Shown in pieces: positions 42,163 to 49,768 of a stretch of DNA of 64,000 bases. The stretch's first letter is position 1. The number at the start of each line of letters is the position of its first letter. The DNA is from Streptomyces sp. NBC_00154. GTDB lineage: Bacteria; Actinomycetota; Actinomycetes; Streptomycetales; Streptomycetaceae. Under the pieces are notes generated by a model. It was not told the origin of the DNA. It made no database searches and worked only from the letters and a program-made list of their open reading frames with translations. Both the position numbers and the translations under genes were made by a program. The stretch spans positions 7,074,501-7,138,500 of the forward strand of contig NZ_JAPEMI010000001.1 in assembly GCF_026342835.1 (NCBI RefSeq). The letters run 5' to 3'.

Positions 42163-43239
42163 ATGGACCACCCGGACCCTCGGCATGTCGCACGCCTGGC
42201 CACGTACGGATCCGTTTCCACGCACCTGTCGCTGATGAGCGACCATCGACTCGGCGAAGTCGTGGCCGAAGCCACCCCTCTCGGGTCGGGCATCGGGGGC
42301 AGGACGGCGGAGCTCGAGGTCGATGGGGCCCGAGTCTTCGTCAAGCGAGTCCCTCTGACGGACATCGAGATGCGGTCGGAGAACGCACGGTCGACAGCGA
42401 ACCTCTTCGGGCTGCCGATGTTCTATCAGTACGGGGCGGGCTCAGCCGGCTTCGGGGCCTGGCGCGAGCTGGCCGTGCACACGATGACCACCAACTGGGT
42501 CCTCGGCAACGAGTACGCGGGTTTTCCAATGATGTACCACTGGCGGGTCCTGCCGGACGTCCCGCCCCTGGGATTCGCCGACGCTCTCGGGGGCATCGAC
42601 GGGGCGGTCGCGCACTGGGAGGGCTCGTCAGCCGTGCGTGATCGGCTGGAGGCCATCGGCCGGTCTTCCTTCAGTCTGGTGATCTTCCTGGAACACGTCC
42701 CGCACACACTTTCTGTCTGGCTGGGCGACCAGCGGAAGGCAACTAGGGCAGGCGAGGACGGCCCGACGTACATGTGGGCGGAGGAAGCCCTGACGCGTGG
42801 AGCCGCCTTCATGAGCTCCCGCGGACTCGTTCACTTCGATGCCCACTTCAACAACATCCTGACCGACGGCCGGTTGATCTACTTCGCCGACTTCGGCCTC
42901 GCCCTGAGCTCCGGGTTCGAACTCTCGCAGGATGAGGCCGAGTTCCTCACCGACCATCTCGCGTATGACCGCTGCTACATCGCGAACCATCTGCTTCGCC
43001 ACCATCTGCCCGACGGCGTGCGCGGCAAGCTGGAGCACGAGGCCTTTCTGCGCAACTGGATTGCGGGCGAAAGGTCCGAGGCGGTCCCGCCCGCGATCGC
43101 CGCGATCATCGACCGGCACGCCCGGGCTGCCGTCGTGCTGGACGGGTTCCACCACCGCCTGCTGACGGTGAGCAAGCGGACACCGTATCCGGCCGCGGAC
43201 ATTGAACGGGCCAGGCCGGGTGGTTGTTCAGTGGGATAG
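42163..43239 (+). CDS. Protein-kinase-like fold protein, function unknown
   Basis: 358 residues from ATG 42163 (GAGGAG six bases upstream). A divergent kinase fold is visible: ARVFVKRVPLTDIE supplies the ATP-binding Lys, LVHFDAHFNNIL the catalytic loop (HxDxHxxN) and LIYFADFGLALS the metal-binding DFG. There is no clear Gly-rich loop. The spacing resembles aminoglycoside/choline-kinase-like and bacterial Ser/Thr kinase-like orphan proteins of Streptomyces, whose substrates are unknown. Convergent with the PAS-SpoIIE gene, sharing a terminator. No transmembrane segment. Confidence 0.8.
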   Translation: MDHPDPRHVARLATYGSVSTHLSLMSDHRLGEVVAEATPLGSGIGGRTAELEVDGARVFVKRVPLTDIEMRSENARSTANLFGLPMFYQYGAGSAGFGAWRELAVHTMTTNWVLGNEYAGFPMMYHWRVLPDVPPLGFADALGGIDGAVAHWEGSSAVRDRLEAIGRSSFSLVIFLEHVPHTLSVWLGDQRKATRAGEDGPTYMWAEEALTRGAAFMSSRGLVHFDAHFNNILTDGRLIYFADFGLALSSGFELSQDEAEFLTDHLAYDRCYIANHLLRHHLPDGVRGKLEHEAFLRNWIAGERSEAVPPAIAAIIDRHARAAVVLDGFHHRLLTVSKRTPYPAADIERARPGGCSVG

Positions 43240-43253
43240 AGGCGGGTGGGATC

Positions 43254-43271
43254 GGCCGGCGTTCGCCGGCC
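43254..43271. terminator. Hairpin between convergent genes
   Basis: GGCCGGCG-TT-CGCCGGCC, perfect 8-bp stem between the kinase-like gene (+) and the PAS-SpoIIE gene (-). Confidence 0.6.
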
Positions 43272-43274
43272 AGG

Positions 43275-44477
43275 TCACAGGCGGACGACGACCACGGCCG
43301 TGTCATCGGTGGCGGAGCTGAGGTCGATGAGTTCATCCGCCAGTGCCTCGACCTGACCGTTGCCGTGGCGAGCGAGATGGTCGGCGAGGCGCTGCAGGCC
43401 TTGGTCGATGTCCTCCCCGCGGCGCTCGATCAGCCCGTCGGTGTACAGGACGAGGGCGGCGCCGTCGGCGTAGGTGGTGGAGGCCTGGGGCCGGGGGGTG
43501 TGTTCGAGGCTGGCCCCCAACGGCGGGTCGGTCGCCTGGTCCAGGAAGCGCACGCTGCCGTCGGGATCGGCCAGGGCCGGGGGCGGGTGGCCGGCGCTGC
43601 TGTAGGTGATGCGGTGGTCGGCCCAGGCGATGATGGCCTGCACCGCGGTGGTGGACAGGGCGCCGTCCACGGAGCGGGCGTACAGGTCGAGTCCGTCGAG
43701 TGCCGATGCGGGGCCGCCCACGACCCGGATGGCGGCGCTGAGGGCACTGCGCAGCTGGCCCATGACGCCGGCTGCGGCCAGGCCGTGCCCGACGACGTCG
43801 CCGACGGCCACGGCGTACTTGCCGTTGGAGAGCTGGGTCACGTCGTACCAGTCCCCGCAGACGTTGAGGGTGTGGATCGCGGGGCGGTAGCGGACAGCTG
43901 CCTGGTGGCGGGCGAGGGCCTGGGGGGCGGGCAGCATCGAGTCCTGGAGCGCGAGGGCGATTTGCCGTTCGCGGGCGTTGGTCTGGCGCAGTCGCTCGTT
44001 GACCTGCTGCAATTCGCGGGAGCGGGCGTACAGCTCGAGTTTCATCTGGCGACGCCGGTGATCGGCGTCCGGGCCCCCGGCGCGGACGAGGTCGGTGATT
44101 TCCTCGAGGCGGTGCACGATCAGCGCGACCTGCCCGTCGGAGTCCAGGACGGGGGCATTGATCGGGCTCCAGTAGCGCTCCGCGAACACTCCCGGCCGGT
44201 CCGGTTCCTCCAAGTCGTGGCGGATAGGGCCCGCAACGTCCTGGGCGCGGCTCTCCAGCACCCGGCGCATTGACGCCTTCTGGTCCTCCATTTCGGATTC
44301 GTCGTCCTGCGGGAAGGCGTCGAACACGTACTGGCCCATGAGTTCGTCGCGGGTGCGACCGACCAGATTTTGATAAGAGGGGTTCGCGTCCAGAATGACG
44401 AATACGGAATTGAGCACCAGCATTGCGCTGGGTGACGCCTCGAAGATGGCGTGGTAGTCGATCCCCGGTTCTCTCAC
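43275..44477 (-). CDS. PAS-SpoIIE serine phosphatase, N-terminal frameshift likely
   Basis: About 400 residues from GTG 44477. PAS about 1-120 (YHAIFEASPSAMLVLNSVFV), a linking coiled coil (ELYARSRELQQVNERLRQTN), then a SpoIIE phosphatase with VCGDWYDVTQL, VGDVVGHGL, SAGHPPPAL, LVLYTDGLIE and ATDDTAVVVVRL; the site is complete, with Cys for the first Gly. Upstream, the +1 frame starts at ATG 44514 with GGGGAG and reads MADSIANVSGVCR with near-perfect codon bias; it would join this frame if one base near 44478 were removed. The true N-terminus is therefore probably MADS..., broken by a one-base indel or a sequence error. Confidence 0.9.
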   Translation of the reverse strand: MREPGIDYHAIFEASPSAMLVLNSVFVILDANPSYQNLVGRTRDELMGQYVFDAFPQDDESEMEDQKASMRRVLESRAQDVAGPIRHDLEEPDRPGVFAERYWSPINAPVLDSDGQVALIVHRLEEITDLVRAGGPDADHRRRQMKLELYARSRELQQVNERLRQTNARERQIALALQDSMLPAPQALARHQAAVRYRPAIHTLNVCGDWYDVTQLSNGKYAVAVGDVVGHGLAAAGVMGQLRSALSAAIRVVGGPASALDGLDLYARSVDGALSTTAVQAIIAWADHRITYSSAGHPPPALADPDGSVRFLDQATDPPLGASLEHTPRPQASTTYADGAALVLYTDGLIERRGEDIDQGLQRLADHLARHGNGQVEALADELIDLSSATDDTAVVVVRL

Positions 44478-44634
44478 GGCACACCCCGGACACGTTGGCG
44501 ATCGAGTCCGCCATTCGTTCTCCCCTTCTTCAGTATGCTGTTGGGCTGCCATGGTCGCCTGCCGGCCGCATATACCTGCCATGGCAGCCGTGAGCCGGCA
44601 GGCATGTCATGGTCTGTGCCCGGCGAAAAACTCC

Positions 44635-44644
44635 GTCCGACCTG
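44635..44644. repeat. Target-site duplication, left copy
   Basis: GTCCGACCTG, repeated exactly at 46383-46392 on the other side of the insertion sequence. Confidence 0.95.
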
Positions 44645-46382
44645 CAATGCCGGTGAGTTAGCGCGTCGGTGCAGGTCAGGTGGGGTGCTTGGTGACTTTG
44701 AGTGTGTAGCGGACGTTACTGGGAGTGCGGGTCTGGTCCCGTTTTCTGACCTCGAAGGTGTTCTTGGACGGCTTCTTGATGCGCTGGCACTGCCGGTTGC
44801 GCCGGGGCGGCAGGAGGGCGGCCAAGAGCTCTGTGGTGGCTTCGCGGCGGGCGGCGGCCAGTGTGGTGACGTCGGCTGCGGCCTGGGCGGCGACGGCCAG
44901 CCGGGCGAGCTGCACCGTGACGGTGAAGGAGATCCGGTCAGGATCGGTCCCGCCGTGTTCTGCCGCGCGCGTCTGCAGTGCGCATAGTGCCTGGTAGACG
45001 GTGAGAAGGGCGTAGATCTCCTGGTAGATCAGCTCGGGCGCCTTGGAGCGCAGGATGAATCCGGCGCCGCGCAGGCGGTTCTTCAGTTCCGCGAATCCGT
45101 TTTCGATCTCCCACCGCTGGTGATATGCCCTCGCCAGCTGGTGGGCCGGGGCGAGGCGGTGGTCCAGCAGGCTGGTGACCAGCCGGAACGTCTCGGTGCG
45201 GGGTGGGCCGGCCTGTGGGTGGATGGTCACGGTGTACTCGATGATCCGTACCAGGTGTCCCCGGGGCGGCTCGGTCAGGGTGCGTCCGGCCGCGCGGGCC
45301 TGACCGTGGCGGATGTTCTCCGCGGGCGTGCGCATGATGGACAGGTAGGACCCGTCGGACAGCACCCGCAGCGGCACGAAGACCAGGTTCTTCTTGATCC
45401 GCCAGGCCAGGTGGGCGCCGGTGGCGCGGGCCAGGCCCCACAGCTGGTATCCGGCGAAGTTGCGGTCGGCCAGCAGCAGCATGTCCCCTCGCAGGGAGGC
45501 CAGCAGCCGGCGGGCGAGCTTGTGCTCGCTGAACCTGGCCACGGCGTCGAAGGCCGCGTCGACCAGGGCGTGGGTGCCGCATTCGGTCAGGGCCATCAGG
45601 CGGACCTGTGGGTGTCCGCTCTGGTTGACACCACCCTTGCCGGTGAAACCGAACTCAGCAGCGTTTGCCGGGGTGTCGGGGACATCCAGCGCGGTGCCGT
45701 CCCAGGCGACCAGCCGCAGCCCGAAGGCGAACGCGCCCGGAGTGACGGTCGTGGCCAGCGTGCCGCACCGCCGCTCGAACAGCGCCTGCAGCGGCTTGTC
45801 GCCCAGCCGCTGCCGGGCCCGTGTCAGGGCCGAGCTGGTGGGCAAGCGCTGCACACACAGGCCTGGCAGATGCCGCAGCTTCTCCGTCAACGTGCGCAGG
45901 ACCGACCGGTATCCCGGCGGCCCGGCACTGTCGGAGCTGCTGAACAGGCACAACGCCAGGATGAAGTAGACCACCGCCCGGGCGGGCAACAGCCGGCGGC
46001 GACGCTCGCCGCAGCCGGTCAACTCCACGACCTCGTCAACCAGTTCAGGGCTGATCTCCTCGGTCAACACGCCGAGACGGACGTGCTCGCCAAAGCGCCG
46101 GTCCGTGGGGGTCACCAGCCTGTTCAACGGGGCCTGGCTGCCCTCGGTGATGGCAGACGACATGCGGACGATGGCACACTGAGTACCCAACGGAGTTCCC
46201 TCGCGGACAGTCGGATCTTGGTCGATCTTCTGTCCTACCGGGAACTCCGTTGCCGTGTCCCGGCCTCCGCCGACACGTCACCAGAAGTGACGGATCACGC
46301 AACGTCACCAGGGGATATTCCCAACCAAACCCCGCACTATCAAGTGCCTGACCTGCACCGACGCGCTAACTCACCGGCATTG
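44645..46382 (-). mobile_element. Complete IS4-family insertion sequence
   Basis: 1738 bp bounded by perfect 36-bp inverted repeats (44645-44680 and 46347-46382; each end begins CAATGCCGGTGAGTTAGCGC) and a 10-bp target duplication GTCCGACCTG. It carries one transposase, whose stop codon lies within the left repeat. Intact repeats and identical target copies indicate recent movement. The joined flanking sequence shows no obvious interrupted gene. Confidence 0.97.
44676..46163 (-). CDS. IS4-family DDE transposase
   Basis: About 495 residues; start ATG 46163, although a TTG at 46190 is also in frame. An N-terminal DUF4372-like region (VVYFILALCLFSSSDSAGPP) precedes the DDE core: first Asp in LRLVAWDGTALDVPDT, second in LLLADRNFAGYQLW, and the IS4 signature Y-(2)-R-(3)-E-(6)-K in YHQRWEIENGFAELKNRL with the catalytic Glu. 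A basic C-terminus follows. It cuts and pastes the surrounding element. All catalytic residues are intact. Confidence 0.97.
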   Translation of the reverse strand: MSSAITEGSQAPLNRLVTPTDRRFGEHVRLGVLTEEISPELVDEVVELTGCGERRRRLLPARAVVYFILALCLFSSSDSAGPPGYRSVLRTLTEKLRHLPGLCVQRLPTSSALTRARQRLGDKPLQALFERRCGTLATTVTPGAFAFGLRLVAWDGTALDVPDTPANAAEFGFTGKGGVNQSGHPQVRLMALTECGTHALVDAAFDAVARFSEHKLARRLLASLRGDMLLLADRNFAGYQLWGLARATGAHLAWRIKKNLVFVPLRVLSDGSYLSIMRTPAENIRHGQARAAGRTLTEPPRGHLVRIIEYTVTIHPQAGPPRTETFRLVTSLLDHRLAPAHQLARAYHQRWEIENGFAELKNRLRGAGFILRSKAPELIYQEIYALLTVYQALCALQTRAAEHGGTDPDRISFTVTVQLARLAVAAQAAADVTTLAAARREATTELLAALLPPRRNRQCQRIKKPSKNTFEVRKRDQTRTPSNVRYTLKVTKHPT

Positions 46383-46392
46383 GTCCGACCTG
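46383..46392. repeat. Target-site duplication, right copy
   Basis: GTCCGACCTG, matching 44635-44644. Confidence 0.95.
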
Positions 46393-46521
46393 GAACGCGG
46401 GCGTCTCGTGAAGCGCTGTGTGCGGTGCTCAACGGTCTTGTGACGAGTCCGCGCGTCGCCTTTCCAGATGGTGAGCAAGGCCCGAGCGGGCCCTCACGTG
46501 TTCACACCGAGCGCAGCTTGC

Positions 46522-46544
46522 GTATGAGGCATACAATATTGCTT
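46522..46544 (+). promoter_or_regulatory. Leaderless promoter and palindrome of XRE-cupin gene
   Basis: GTATG-AGG-CATAC (46522-46534) overlaps a -10 box TACAAT (46532-46537) that ends seven bases before ATG 46545. Transcription would begin at or next to the start codon. The palindrome is well placed for autorepression; no good -35 is seen. Confidence 0.6.
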
Positions 46545-47138
46545 ATGACGCAAGATGACGGTGGGCTCGACAGCCTGGTACGCAAACGGATCCGCGCGCT
46601 GCGGGTGGCACAAGGCTGGTCTCTTGACGACTTGGCCGCCCGAGCCCGGCTCAGTCCCTCCACGCTCAGTCGGATCGAGACCGGTCAGCGCCGCCTTGCT
46701 CTGGACCAGCTCGTCACCCTCGCCCGCGCCCTGGACACCTCGCTCGATCAGCTCGTCGAGACGGCCACAGACGATGTCATCTCCAGCCCGATGATCGACG
46801 CGGCCCACCAGCTGATGCGATGGCCTGTCCGGGCGGACCCGGGCATGACGGTCGTGCGTCAGCGGATGACGGATCCGCCGCCCGACAGCCCTTCGCGCAT
46901 GCGTGCCCATCCCGGCCACGAATGGCTCGTTGTCCTCTCCGGCACCGCGATCCTGTTGCTGGGCAACCGCCGCTTTCGCGTAGAGACCAATCAGGCCGCG
47001 GAGTTCCCCACGATGCTTCCGCATGCCATCGGCGCAGAGGGCGGCCCGTGCGAGATCCTGGGCATCTTCGACCGCGACGCCCGCCGTGGGCACCAAAGTG
47101 GCGAGAGCGCAAGGGACGCCGGTCGCCCGTCGCAGTGA
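46545..47138 (+). CDS. XRE-cupin transcriptional regulator
   Basis: 197 residues. Residues 8-70 form an XRE helix-turn-helix (LRVAQGWSLDDLAARARLSP, STLSRIETGQRRLALDQLVT). A cupin barrel fills 95-180 (HPGHEWLVVLSGTAILLLGN, FPTMLPHAIGAEGGPCEILG); in this class it senses a small molecule. It lies 136 bases upstream of the methyltransferase on the same strand and may control it. There is no ribosome site before ATG 46545, matching a leaderless message. Confidence 0.94.
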   Translation: MTQDDGGLDSLVRKRIRALRVAQGWSLDDLAARARLSPSTLSRIETGQRRLALDQLVTLARALDTSLDQLVETATDDVISSPMIDAAHQLMRWPVRADPGMTVVRQRMTDPPPDSPSRMRAHPGHEWLVVLSGTAILLLGNRRFRVETNQAAEFPTMLPHAIGAEGGPCEILGIFDRDARRGHQSGESARDAGRPSQ

Positions 47139-47274
47139 TGTGAGCGCCACGCAGCCGCCTCTCCTTGCCTCAGGTCGAGAGTCGCTTGCCATTTCAGCAG
47201 TCCGAGCAGCCATCATCTTGCGCATTCGGGAAGCGACCGTGCCGGACGCCTGTGATCCTCTTAGCGTGGGTGCC

Positions 47275-48153
47275 ATGACACACAGATCCCCGCACGCAGC
47301 GCACGACCAAGGCGCGCACTCGGTCCACCAGCACGTACAGCAGCAGGACGCCGACGGCCAGGCGGAGATCCTCGACCTCGATGCGGAAGTGCTCGCCGAG
47401 CACATCGCCTCCATCACCGCATGGCTGCCCGTCAAAGCCGCCCCCCGTCACATGGTGGACCTGGGCAGCGGGACCGGAGCCGGCACTCTCGCATTGCTCA
47501 AGCGCTTCCCCGATGCCGAGGTGACCGCCGTCGACACCTCGACCAGCCACCTGCATCGCCTGCTCGAGAAGGCGAAGTCGGAAGGCCTGGCCGGCCGGGT
47601 GCATACCGTTCAGGCCGACCTCGACACTGCCTGGCCCGACCTCGGCACGCCCGATCTCGTGTGGGCGTCAGCTTCCATGCACCACATGGCCGACCCTGAC
47701 CGCATCTTGCGCCAGGTCCACGACACGCTCGTGCCAGGCGGGCTGTTCGCCGTGGTCGAACTGGCAGGCTTCCCGCGATTCCTGCCCGAGGACGCGCCAG
47801 AAGACCGGCCCGGACTCGAGGAACGCTGCCATGCCGCACTCGACCATCACCATGCCGAGCACATGCCGCACCGCGGCGCCGACTGGGGGCCCAAGCTGAC
47901 CGCCGCCGGCTTCACCGTCGAGGGCGAACGCACCATCACCGTGAACCTCGGCCCGCCCCACCCCGAGGCAGTCGGCCGCTACGCACTCGGCAGCCTGCGC
48001 CGCATGCGCGGCAGCGTCGCCGAGGCGCTGACGGTCGAAGACCTGACCGCTCTCGACCAGTTGGTCAATACGGACAGCCCTCGCAGCATTCTGCGCCGCG
48101 ACGACCTGACGGTACGCACCGAGCGCAGCGTATGGGCAGCACGACGCAACTGA
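47275..48153 (+). CDS. SAM-dependent methyltransferase, class I
   Basis: 292 residues from ATG 47275. Class I fold: SAM motif I HMVDLGSGTGAGTLALLKRF, acidic motif II VTAVDTSTSHLHRL, and LVWASASMHHMADPDRILRQ with VPGGLFAVVELAGF as motifs post-I/III. An His/Gln-rich N-terminus (SVHQHVQQQDADGQAEI) precedes it. The substrate is unknown; the form resembles small-molecule methylases. TAGCGT lies seven bases before ATG, suggesting another leaderless start. XRE-cupin upstream is the likely controller. Confidence 0.93.
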   Translation: MTHRSPHAAHDQGAHSVHQHVQQQDADGQAEILDLDAEVLAEHIASITAWLPVKAAPRHMVDLGSGTGAGTLALLKRFPDAEVTAVDTSTSHLHRLLEKAKSEGLAGRVHTVQADLDTAWPDLGTPDLVWASASMHHMADPDRILRQVHDTLVPGGLFAVVELAGFPRFLPEDAPEDRPGLEERCHAALDHHHAEHMPHRGADWGPKLTAAGFTVEGERTITVNLGPPHPEAVGRYALGSLRRMRGSVAEALTVEDLTALDQLVNTDSPRSILRRDDLTVRTERSVWAARRN

Positions 48154-48386
48154 GCAGCGCGTTCTCACGCGGCGGGGGCCCACCAGGCAGTGGGCCATCC
48201 GTCTTGTTCGGAGACGTTCAGGCGCCGGGACGCAGGCTGTCGCGGCCCCTTCCTTCCTGGCTCAAGTCCGGCCTGCTTTCCCGACGGGTCGGAGCGACGG
48301 CCGGGCAGCTGATCCCTCAACTTGTTGACCACGCGGTCTTCCTGCCTCCGGAGGGCAGAAGTGAACTGCTCCGGTAGGTCCGGTCA

Positions 48387-48719
48387 TTGCCGCAGGAGAA
48401 GCGCACGGTGCCCGTCCGGGTTCCACGATCGCACGAGCACTACCAGCCGAGCGTCAAGGCTGCCCTCCTTCGCATGCCTGCCAACCGAAATCTGGACTGG
48501 ATGAGCTTCGCCAGGGTTCTGCGCACAGTGTCCGGCCTGTACGTCAGCGCGTCCACGATCGGTCGAGTCGGGCACGGCAGGGTGAAGCTGACCCGCGACC
48601 TGCCGGCCGACTTTGCGGCTTGGCGACGATTGGCCTGGGCGCAGGATGCGCGCTGCACCTGTACGAGGGTGGGCATCGCGGTGAGCAGAAGCAAATGGGG
48701 TTTCAGGGGCCTGTTGTAG
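48387..48719 (+). CDS. Hypothetical protein (weak)
   Basis: 110 codons from a TTG. The middle (YQPSVKAALLRMPANRNLDW then MSFARVLRTVSGLYVSASTI) has about 80 percent G/C third positions and helical character. No family, poor start, no ribosome site. The rest of 48154-48770 shows nothing else convincing. Confidence 0.3.
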   Translation: MPQEKRTVPVRVPRSHEHYQPSVKAALLRMPANRNLDWMSFARVLRTVSGLYVSASTIGRVGHGRVKLTRDLPADFAAWRRLAWAQDARCTCTRVGIAVSRSKWGFRGLL

Positions 48720-48770
48720 GTCACCCGCAACGTACCAACCGAACGAGGACAACCATCGGGAGTGAGGCAA

Positions 48771-49025
48771 ATGGAGAACTGGCGCATGCAGGCGGCCTGC
48801 CGTGACGAGGACCCCGACCTGTTCTTCCCCATCGGAAGCACCGGCCCGGCGCTCGTGCAGACGGAAGAAGCGAAGGCGGTGTGCGGCGGATGCCCGGTTC
48901 GGGAGCCGTGTCTGGAGTGGGCCATGGAGCACGGTCAGGACGCCGGCGTATGGGGCGGTCTGGGTGAGGCCGAACGGCGTGCGCTGAAGCGCCGCACCCG
49001 CAGGCGGGCTCAGGGATCCGGATAA
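48771..49025 (+). CDS. WhiB-like iron-sulfur transcription factor
   Basis: 84 residues from ATG 48771 (GGGAGTGAGG upstream). Four cluster ligands are visible: Cys10 (QAACRDEDPDLFFP), Cys38 and Cys41 (VCGGCPVREPC), and Cys47, followed by the turn GVWGGLGEAERR and a basic C-terminus KRRTRRRAQGSG that binds DNA or sigma factor. Wbl proteins hold an oxygen/NO-sensitive 4Fe-4S cluster and bind the principal sigma factor. This short member resembles WblE/WhiB-type proteins of the arms. It is coupled to the next gene by a two-base gap. Confidence 0.96.
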   Translation: MENWRMQAACRDEDPDLFFPIGSTGPALVQTEEAKAVCGGCPVREPCLEWAMEHGQDAGVWGGLGEAERRALKRRTRRRAQGSG

Positions 49026-49027
49026 GG

Positions 49028-49327
49028 ATGGATGATCAGCCCATGGACCTCACGGCTTGGCTTTTCGTCGGCGTGGTTGCCGCACTGCTCACCATGGGGG
49101 TCGCCGGCGTCCTCCTGATCCGGCTGATCCGGGCAAGGAAGCTGCTGATCGACGCAGGGGTCCCGCTGCGGAACAAGGCGTTGGTGTGGGCGGCGGCGAT
49201 CTACACCGTATGTCCCGTCGACCTGATCCCCGACCCCGTCTATCTCGACGACATCGGGTTCCTGCTGCTGGCACTGCGCTCGCTCTCAGCCCACGGCCGT
49301 GGGCTGCCCGGGCGCCGCTCTGCTTGA
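49028..49327 (+). CDS. YkvA-type (DUF1232) membrane protein
   Basis: 99 residues. A membrane helix at 8-32 (AWLFVGVVAALLTMGVAGVL) precedes the DUF1232 motif: KALVWAAAIYTVCPVDLIPD then PVYLDDIGFLLLALRSL, with the conserved P-x-D-L-I-P-D and DD. Function is unknown, though members are small membrane-associated proteins. The start ATG is two bases after the WhiB stop, so they form one operon; a second in-frame ATG is at 49043. Confidence 0.9.
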   Translation: MDDQPMDLTAWLFVGVVAALLTMGVAGVLLIRLIRARKLLIDAGVPLRNKALVWAAAIYTVCPVDLIPDPVYLDDIGFLLLALRSLSAHGRGLPGRRSA

Positions 49328-49593
49328 AAAGCTTGAAAGGGGCGGACCGTCCCGCGCCCATCCGGATCGCAGGCGCACGGTGGCATACGGGACTTGTCCA
49401 GCCCGGGAGTCAGGGACTCGGAGGAACGCGACAGTGGAGGTCATCCGAGATCGCCCCACTGGAACCGGGACTGAACAGGGCTCACTGGGAGGCACGGGGA
49501 TACAAGCCCCTCCACGGCTCTTGGTCCCGCCGGAGACCCGTCCGAGATCAGCTGGACGAACCGCCGGATGCGAGGCCCGCATGTCCCGTGGTG

Positions 49594-49626
49594 GGGGGGC
49601 GGGCCGGGCATACCGGCCCGCCCCCC
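49594..49626 (+). terminator. Terminator in the 49.3-49.8 kb gap
   Basis: A perfect 14-bp stem GGGGGGCGGGCCGG-GCATA-CCGGCCCGCCCCCC. It lies 267 bases past the YkvA stop. The remaining gap (49328-49768) shows no supported gene. Confidence 0.8.
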
Positions 49627-49768
49627 GATGAGTGATCAGGATGACCAGGCCGTGTCTCTCGTTCCACCCCTTCTCGTCCGGCATGTACACACAACCGCTT
49701 GATCACTCGAGCGGGACGGCGAGGCCAGGGCGAGCGTTGACGCGTGCCATGCTGGAACTTCCGGTTTT

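Noticed and set aside
43333..44514. 393-codon minus-strand frame beginning MADSIAN
   Set aside because: Only its first 13 codons look coding; the rest is an Arg/Pro-rich shadow of the SpoIIE gene. Kept as evidence for a frameshift.
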